Assembly: GCA_003023195.1 (NCBI GenBank)
Contig: PXRX01000045.1
Span: 5,719 to 69,718, forward strand
Source of the DNA: Halobacteriales archaeon QS_8_69_26
Lineage (GTDB): Archaea > Halobacteriota > Halobacteria > Halobacteriales > SW-7-71-33
Reading direction: 5' to 3'
DNA: 64,000 nt
Both the position numbers and the translations under genes were made by a program. How positions within the stretch are numbered: the stretch's first letter is position 1; every line of letters starts with the position of its first letter. Below the pieces are notes generated by a model, which ran no database searches, was not told the DNA's origin, and saw nothing but the letters and a program-made list of their open reading frames with translations. Positions 59,920-64,000 of this stretch are shown here, piece by piece.

Positions 59920-61908
59920 ATGGATTCGCTAGCGGAGGTCGACGAGATCGTTCACGAACCGTCACAGGAGTTCGTCGAGTCGACCAACGTCTACCGGTTC
60001 GCCCAGGACCACGGCCTCGACGTCGACGAGGTCGTCGAGTACACGACCGACAACGTCGACTGGTTCTGGGACGAGGTGGTGGACTACCTCGACGTCGAGT
60101 TCTACGAGGAGTACGACGCGGTCCGGGACGACTCCGAGGGGCCGCAGTTCACCGACTGGTACCCCGGGGGATCGATCAACATCGCGCACAACACCCTGGA
60201 CCGACACGCGAGGACCGACAGCGAGACGCGGAACTCGGTCGCGGTGATCTGGGAGGGGGAACCGGGGGACGTCCGCGAGGTGACCTACCACGAACTCCAC
60301 CGCCAGGCCAACGAGGTCGCGAACTACCTCGACGAGAAGGGGGTCGGGGTGGGCGACACGGTCGGCCTCTACATGGCGATGGTCCCCGAGGTGGTGTCGA
60401 TCCTCTACGGCTGTTTCAAGGTGGGCGCGGTCGCAGTGCCCATCTTCTCCGGGTTCGGCGTCGACGCCACCGCGACGCGCATCGCCGAGAGCGAGTGCTC
60501 GGTGCTGTTCACCGGCGACGGCTTCTACCGCCGCGGGGGCGAGGTCACCCTGAAGGGGACCGCCGACGAGGCCATCGCGGAAGCCGGCGAGGAACTGGGC
60601 GAGACGCCCGTCGAGCACACCGTCGTCTACGACCGCCTCGGCTACTCGGAGTCCGACGACGTCCCCTGGACCGACGGCCGCGACGAGTGGTGGTCCGACG
60701 CGGTCGAACCCCGGGACGACGACTTCGAGACCCGCGAACTCGACTCCGGCCAGGAGTCGATGCTCCTCTATTCGTCGGGCACCACGGGCCGCCCGAAGGG
60801 CATCGTCCACACCCACGCCGGCGTCCTCACCCAGTGTGCGAAGGAGATCTACTTCGGGTTCGACCACGAGCCCGCCGACCGGTTCTTCTGGGTGAGCGAC
60901 ATCGGCTGGATGATGGGCCCCTGGACGCTGATCGGCAACCACCACTTCGGGGGCACCGTCTTCATGTACGAGGGCGCGCCCGACCACCCGGAGCCCGACC
61001 GGTTCTGGGAGATGATCGACCGCCACGAACTGTCGGTGTTCGGCATCTCCCCGACCGCCATCCGCGCCCTGCGCAAGAAGGGCGACGAGTGGGTCGAGGG
61101 CCACGACCTCTCCTCGCTCCGCCTGCTGGGGTCGACGGGCGAACCCTGGGACCCAGAGTCCTGGAAGTGGTTCCACGAGACGGTCGGCGGCGACAGCCCC
61201 ATCATCAACATCTCCGGCGGCACCGAGATCTGTGGCTGTTTCCTGATGCCGATGCCCCACCAGCCACTCAAGCCCTGCACCCTGGGCGGCCCCGGCCTGG
61301 GGATGGACGTCGACATCGTGGACTCCGCCGGCGAGTCCATCAGGGACACCCACGAGCGCGGGTTCCTGGTGGCGCGGGACTCGTGTCCCTCGATGACCAC
61401 GTCGCTGTGGGAGGGCGACGAGCGCTACCTGGAGGAGTACTGGTCCTCCTGGGAGGACCTGTGGGACCACGGCGACTGGGCCCAGATGGACGAGGACGGC
61501 TTCTGGTTCCTCCACGGCCGCGCCGACGACGCCATCAACGTCGCCGGCCGGAAGGTCGGGCCCGCCGAGGTCGAGGGGGCACTGATCGACCACGACGCCG
61601 TCAACGCGGCCGCCGCCGTCGGCGTCCACGACGACACCACCGGCCAGGCCGTCGTCGCCTACGTCATCACCGAACCGGGCGTCGAGGAGACGGACGACCT
61701 CCGCGACGAACTGAAAGCGCAGGTCGGCGAGGAACTGGGCAAGCCCTTCCGGCCACGCGAGATACTGTTCGTCGACGAGTTCCCCCTCACCCAGTCCGGC
61801 AAGATCATCCGGCGTGCGATCGCCTCCGTCTACGAGGGCGAGGACCTGGGCGACCTCTCCAGCATCGACAACCCCGACGCACTCGACGAGGTCAAGGCCG
61901 CGCGGTAG
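59920..61908 (+). CDS. acs: Acetyl-CoA synthetase (AMP-forming)
   Basis: A 662-residue acyl-CoA synthetase. The N-terminal cap holds VDWFWDEVVDYLDVEF and FTDWYPGGSINIAHNTLDRH, as in Acs. The ATP loop is LLYSSGTTGRPKGIVHTHAG, STGEPWDPESWKWF is core motif A4-like, and the C-terminal catalytic Lys is in FPLTQSGKIIRRAIASV. It activates acetate (or propionate) to acyl-CoA using ATP. Haloarchaea carry several paralogues, so the exact acid is uncertain. An ACTTATAT element about 30-37 bp upstream is a good TATA box. Confidence 0.88.
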   Translation: MDSLAEVDEIVHEPSQEFVESTNVYRFAQDHGLDVDEVVEYTTDNVDWFWDEVVDYLDVEFYEEYDAVRDDSEGPQFTDWYPGGSINIAHNTLDRHARTDSETRNSVAVIWEGEPGDVREVTYHELHRQANEVANYLDEKGVGVGDTVGLYMAMVPEVVSILYGCFKVGAVAVPIFSGFGVDATATRIAESECSVLFTGDGFYRRGGEVTLKGTADEAIAEAGEELGETPVEHTVVYDRLGYSESDDVPWTDGRDEWWSDAVEPRDDDFETRELDSGQESMLLYSSGTTGRPKGIVHTHAGVLTQCAKEIYFGFDHEPADRFFWVSDIGWMMGPWTLIGNHHFGGTVFMYEGAPDHPEPDRFWEMIDRHELSVFGISPTAIRALRKKGDEWVEGHDLSSLRLLGSTGEPWDPESWKWFHETVGGDSPIINISGGTEICGCFLMPMPHQPLKPCTLGGPGLGMDVDIVDSAGESIRDTHERGFLVARDSCPSMTTSLWEGDERYLEEYWSSWEDLWDHGDWAQMDEDGFWFLHGRADDAINVAGRKVGPAEVEGALIDHDAVNAAAAVGVHDDTTGQAVVAYVITEPGVEETDDLRDELKAQVGEELGKPFRPREILFVDEFPLTQSGKIIRRAIASVYEGEDLGDLSSIDNPDALDEVKAAR

Positions 61909-62018
61909 CCGGGCCGGTCGCTCCGCCGACGCCGACCCCGGGGCTTGTGTCGTACGGGGCCGTCGCTCGCGGGTGGTGACGCCGTCGGAAACCCGATTAA
62001 TTCAGTGAGATCGAGAGT

Positions 62019-62213
62019 CTAGCTGCGAACGAGGTTCTTCGCCCGCGGGCCCTTGGGGGCCTGCTCGATATCGAACTCGACGTCCTCTCCCTCGGTCAGG
62101 TCCGCGCCGCCAACGTCCTCCATGTGGAAGAAAACGTCGTCGTCGGAGTCCTCAGTGGAGATGAAACCGTAACCGCCAGTGTTGTTGAAGAAATCAACAG
62201 TTCCTTTCGACAT
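62019..62213 (-). CDS. cspA: Cold-shock domain protein
   Basis: A 64-residue CspA-type OB fold. It has the RNP1-like motif GGYGFISTED and RNP2-like DVFFHMEDV, and opens MSKGTVDFFNNTGG as is usual in haloarchaea. It binds single-stranded nucleic acid and probably melts RNA structure. The fold is complete and of standard length. It is encoded alone, between acs and the acyl-CoA-synthetase-like gene. Confidence 0.95.
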   Translation of the reverse strand: MSKGTVDFFNNTGGYGFISTEDSDDDVFFHMEDVGGADLTEGEDVEFDIEQAPKGPRAKNLVRS

Positions 62214-62301
62214 TGCGACTAGACGGAGTGGCGGGCGAGGGATAACCCTTGCGTGGGCCGCGGTACCACGAGGGTCGACCCCGGATCGACGCCGTGACTG
62301 G

Positions 62302-63087
62302 TCACTCCAGCGAGACGGACGCCGGGTCGATCCACCGGCCTTCCGGGGCCTCGTCGGTCGCGATGGCGACGGATCCCCGCGCCTCCAGGGGGGACCCGGC
62401 CCCGTCGGGGAGGAGGACGACCGTCGCGCCCGCGAGGAGGGGAGCGACGACGCCCGCAACCACGACCCGGGGATCCCCCAGTGAGGCCCGGACGACGACG
62501 CTATCCCCGGGATCGATCTCCTCCTCCTTCCGGACTCGCCGGGCGGCCGCCAGAACGGTGCCGTGGGCGATGCTCCCGTCGGGCGTCGATAGCAGGGGAT
62601 CGCCGGGCCCGACCGTCGGCGGCGGGACGGTCGGGTTCTCGCTCCACATCTCCTCCTCGAAGCCCGTCACCCGGGGATCCCCGGGCGGGTCGCCGTATCC
62701 GACCCGCTGGCCGCCGGGCGGGAGGTCGTACTCGCCGACGCGGTCCGAGGGGGCCAGGATCCCCCGGAGTGCGGCCTCGCTCCCGGTGTCGCGATCCTCG
62801 GAGGGCGCGAACCGGACGACTGCGCCGGTCGTCGCGGCCCCAAGCAGCGCCAGGACCGCCTCGGGCGCCGGGGGATCGGCCGCGACTCCGAGGGTCCGGC
62901 CGTCGCGAACCCCAAGCGCCGCCAGGAGGTTCCCAGTCTTGGCCGCGTCGTCGCGCAGGCGGCGGTAGTCGTACTCCCGGTCGGGGTGGCTCCCGGCGGT
63001 CCGGAGGGCGACGGCGTCCGGGTGGTCCCCGGCAGTCACGAGGCCGGCGAGGGTGTCCGGATCCGTCTCCGGGTCGTCCGGATCCAT
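62302..63087 (-). CDS. Truncated acyl-CoA-synthetase-like protein
   Basis: A 261-residue protein resembling only the N-terminal half of an AMP-forming acyl-CoA synthetase: EYDYRRLRDDAAKTGNLLAA, TLGVAADPPAPEAVLALLGA, GDPLLSTPDGSIAHGTVLAA and VVVAGVVAPLLAGATVVLL. The P-loop (TSGTTGxPKG) is missing, replaced by LLSTPDGSIAHGT, and no C-terminal catalytic domain follows. It is unlikely to make acyl-adenylate; it may be regulatory or a relic kept in many haloarchaea. Neat coding bias and no stops argue for a functional protein. Confidence 0.6.
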   Translation of the reverse strand: MDPDDPETDPDTLAGLVTAGDHPDAVALRTAGSHPDREYDYRRLRDDAAKTGNLLAALGVRDGRTLGVAADPPAPEAVLALLGAATTGAVVRFAPSEDRDTGSEAALRGILAPSDRVGEYDLPPGGQRVGYGDPPGDPRVTGFEEEMWSENPTVPPPTVGPGDPLLSTPDGSIAHGTVLAAARRVRKEEEIDPGDSVVVRASLGDPRVVVAGVVAPLLAGATVVLLPDGAGSPLEARGSVAIATDEAPEGRWIDPASVSLE

Positions 63088-63204
63088 GCGTTCCCGTTGG
63101 TGGCCCGGTGGGAAAGGGAGCCTGGATCGCCACCCGGCTTTCCGGGACCGAACGTCGACCGGATCGAGTGATCCCGATCTCGATCCGGACCGAACGTCGG
63201 ACCC

Positions 63205-63290
63205 GACGCCACGCCCTCCCCAGCCGACTCCCTCACTCGCTTCGCTCGCTCGGTCGTCCCTCGCGCGTTCCTCGCGCGCCCCGTGGACGT
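63205..63290. repeat. Interspersed intergenic repeat, copy 3 (partial)
   Basis: CGCCCTCCCCAGCCGACTCC (from 63212) followed by CGCTCGCTCGGTCGTCCCTC and CGCGCG blocks matches the second half of the repeat at 39888-40150. The 351-bp gap 63088-63438 holds only this and the palindrome at 63369. Confidence 0.6.
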
Positions 63291-63368
63291 TCGGCCGGAG
63301 TGTGGTCACGGGGCCTCCGCCCTGGGTGTGACCCGTCGGATCCGGCCGGGGCTACCCTCTCGAACGGT

Positions 63369-63388
63369 TTACAGTAAAATTACTGTAA
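63369..63388. promoter_or_regulatory. Palindromic operator-like site, copy 4
   Basis: TTACAGTAAAATTACTGTAA is identical to the site at 130-149, over 63 kb away. It ends 50 bp ahead of the MazG-like gene. A weak TATA-like CCTATTT (about 63407-63413) lies between, so the site is just upstream of the core promoter, a position suited to an activator or to interference with TFB. Confidence 0.7.
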
Positions 63389-63438
63389 CATTCGGCCGAT
63401 CACGAGTCCTATTTCTGGTCCCCGTTCCTCGCGCCGAT

Positions 63439-63744
63439 ATGGACGAACAGGAGCGGGTCGCCGAGTTCGTGGCGACCCACGACGTCGACGCGCCGCCGGT
63501 CTACCGCCTGCTGGACCTGCTCTCGGAGGTGGGCGAACTCGCGAAGGACGCCAACGAGTCGACGGACTACGGGAGCGATCCGGGTGCGGTCGAACTCTCC
63601 GAGGACGAACTCGGGGACGCCCTGTTCGCGTTGCTGGCGCTGTGCGACCGGGCAGGCGTCGATAGCGGGGACGCCCTGGAGACGGCCCTGGCGAAGTACG
63701 AGCGACGGCTCTCGGAGTCGGACACGCCCGGGAGCGGGGAGTAG
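63439..63744 (+). CDS. MazG-like nucleotide pyrophosphohydrolase
   Basis: A 101-residue all-alpha protein. LLDLLSEVGELAKDANESTD carries the ExxE half of the metal site, and LSEDELGDALFALLALCDRA carries the ExxD half, as in MazG/iMazG house-cleaning enzymes. It should hydrolyse a nucleoside triphosphate to the monophosphate plus pyrophosphate. It is a single-domain short form. The palindrome at 63369 is next to its promoter. Confidence 0.82.
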   Translation: MDEQERVAEFVATHDVDAPPVYRLLDLLSEVGELAKDANESTDYGSDPGAVELSEDELGDALFALLALCDRAGVDSGDALETALAKYERRLSESDTPGSGE

Positions 63745-63850
63745 GCCGGGCCGGGTGACGGGAACTGGCGGCCCGGATCGACCCCCCGGAACCGGCGGTC
63801 CGGGCCGGGAGCCGAAACCGACTTGCCGGCCGGGGTCGACGCCCGGGGCG

Positions 63851-64000
63851 ATGGCCTACGACGCGGTCCTGTTCGACAACGACGGGGTGCTGGTCCGGCC
63901 CGTCGAGCGGTCGGTGCTGGCGACGGCGATCCGTGCGACCTTCGAGGAGTTCGGGGTCGACCCCCCGGACGAGGCGGTCGAGGCCCTCTCGTTCGCCGTC
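63851..64000 (+). CDS. HAD-superfamily hydrolase (partial, N-terminus)
   Basis: The first 50 codons are inside the window. Motif I is VLFDNDGVLVRP, with the nucleophile Asp and the second Asp two residues later. ATIRATFEEFG-like helices (here ATAIRATFEEFGVDPPDEAV) form the start of the cap. The family includes phosphoglycolate phosphatase and related sugar phosphatases. The gene continues beyond the right edge, so the substrate class cannot be given. Confidence 0.75.
   Translation, partial: MAYDAVLFDNDGVLVRPVERSVLATAIRATFEEFGVDPPDEAVEALSFAV

Noticed and set aside
1-64000. tRNA or rRNA genes
   Set aside because: No cloverleaf with a T-loop GTTCRA motif or rRNA-like stretch was recognised by eye; a covariance search would be needed to exclude them fully.

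Overview
The window looks like the chromosome of an extremely halophilic archaeon (class Halobacteria). GC is very high, proteins are rich in Asp/Glu, many exported proteins carry twin-arginine (Tat) signals with lipoboxes, and promoters are TATA boxes about 27 bp ahead of leaderless starts. The replication and metabolic genes are archaeal: PolD large subunit, an RfcC-like clamp loader subunit, archaemetzincin and HVO_-type small zinc fingers. No rRNA, tRNA or CRISPR array was seen.

Layout. 0-10 kb: a His-rich partial gene, an MFS transporter, a large Tat-exported nuclease (staphylococcal-nuclease domain, lamin-tail domain, four FN3 repeats), hemL, a CPBP protease and glmM. 10-25 kb: a beta-propeller protein, a DHH phosphoesterase behind an array of palindromic sites, an aldo/keto reductase, rfcC, an S9 peptidase, possible remains of a type IV pilus locus, a Nudix hydrolase, a GpgS-like glycosyltransferase, an HExxH lipoprotein and an MFS transporter. 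25-36.5 kb: an RNase R-like enzyme, a histidine kinase, an M48 protease, a small lipoprotein beside a decayed copy of itself, a divergent pair of surface and membrane-regulator genes, and a VWA lipoprotein. 36.5-38.4 kb: an AT-rich islet with a Tat-exported trypsin-like protease gene interrupted by a 140-bp MITE, then a pilin-like gene whose base composition changes part-way. 38.7-47 kb: a NifU-domain protein, panE, a rubredoxin-like protein, and a PolD large-subunit gene that contains a mini-intein and is broken by a frameshift with a probable deletion. 47-55 kb: a dipeptide/oligopeptide ABC transporter laid out as two converging transcription units with small membrane genes between them. 55-64 kb: small membrane proteins, archaemetzincin, a rhodanese-like lipoprotein, a SUKH protein, acetyl-CoA synthetase, a cold-shock protein, a truncated acyl-CoA-synthetase-like protein, a MazG-like protein and the start of a HAD hydrolase.

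Five patterns cross gene boundaries. (1) A palindrome, TTACAGTAA-N2-TTACTGTAA, recurs at four loci and looks like the operator of an unnamed regulon. (2) Five genes end inside tandem repeats that copy the stop codon and usually the last codons (periods 69, 35, 33-37, 26 and 19 bp). (3) Perfect palindromes with 3-nt loops sit in frame inside two conserved enzyme genes. (4) An intergenic repeat family is present in three copies. (5) Decayed pieces of Tat or lipoprotein signal peptides lie beside intact genes. Most functional calls rest on motifs and family recollection. The structural observations (repeats, target-site duplication, frame arithmetic, intein boundaries) were read directly from the sequence.
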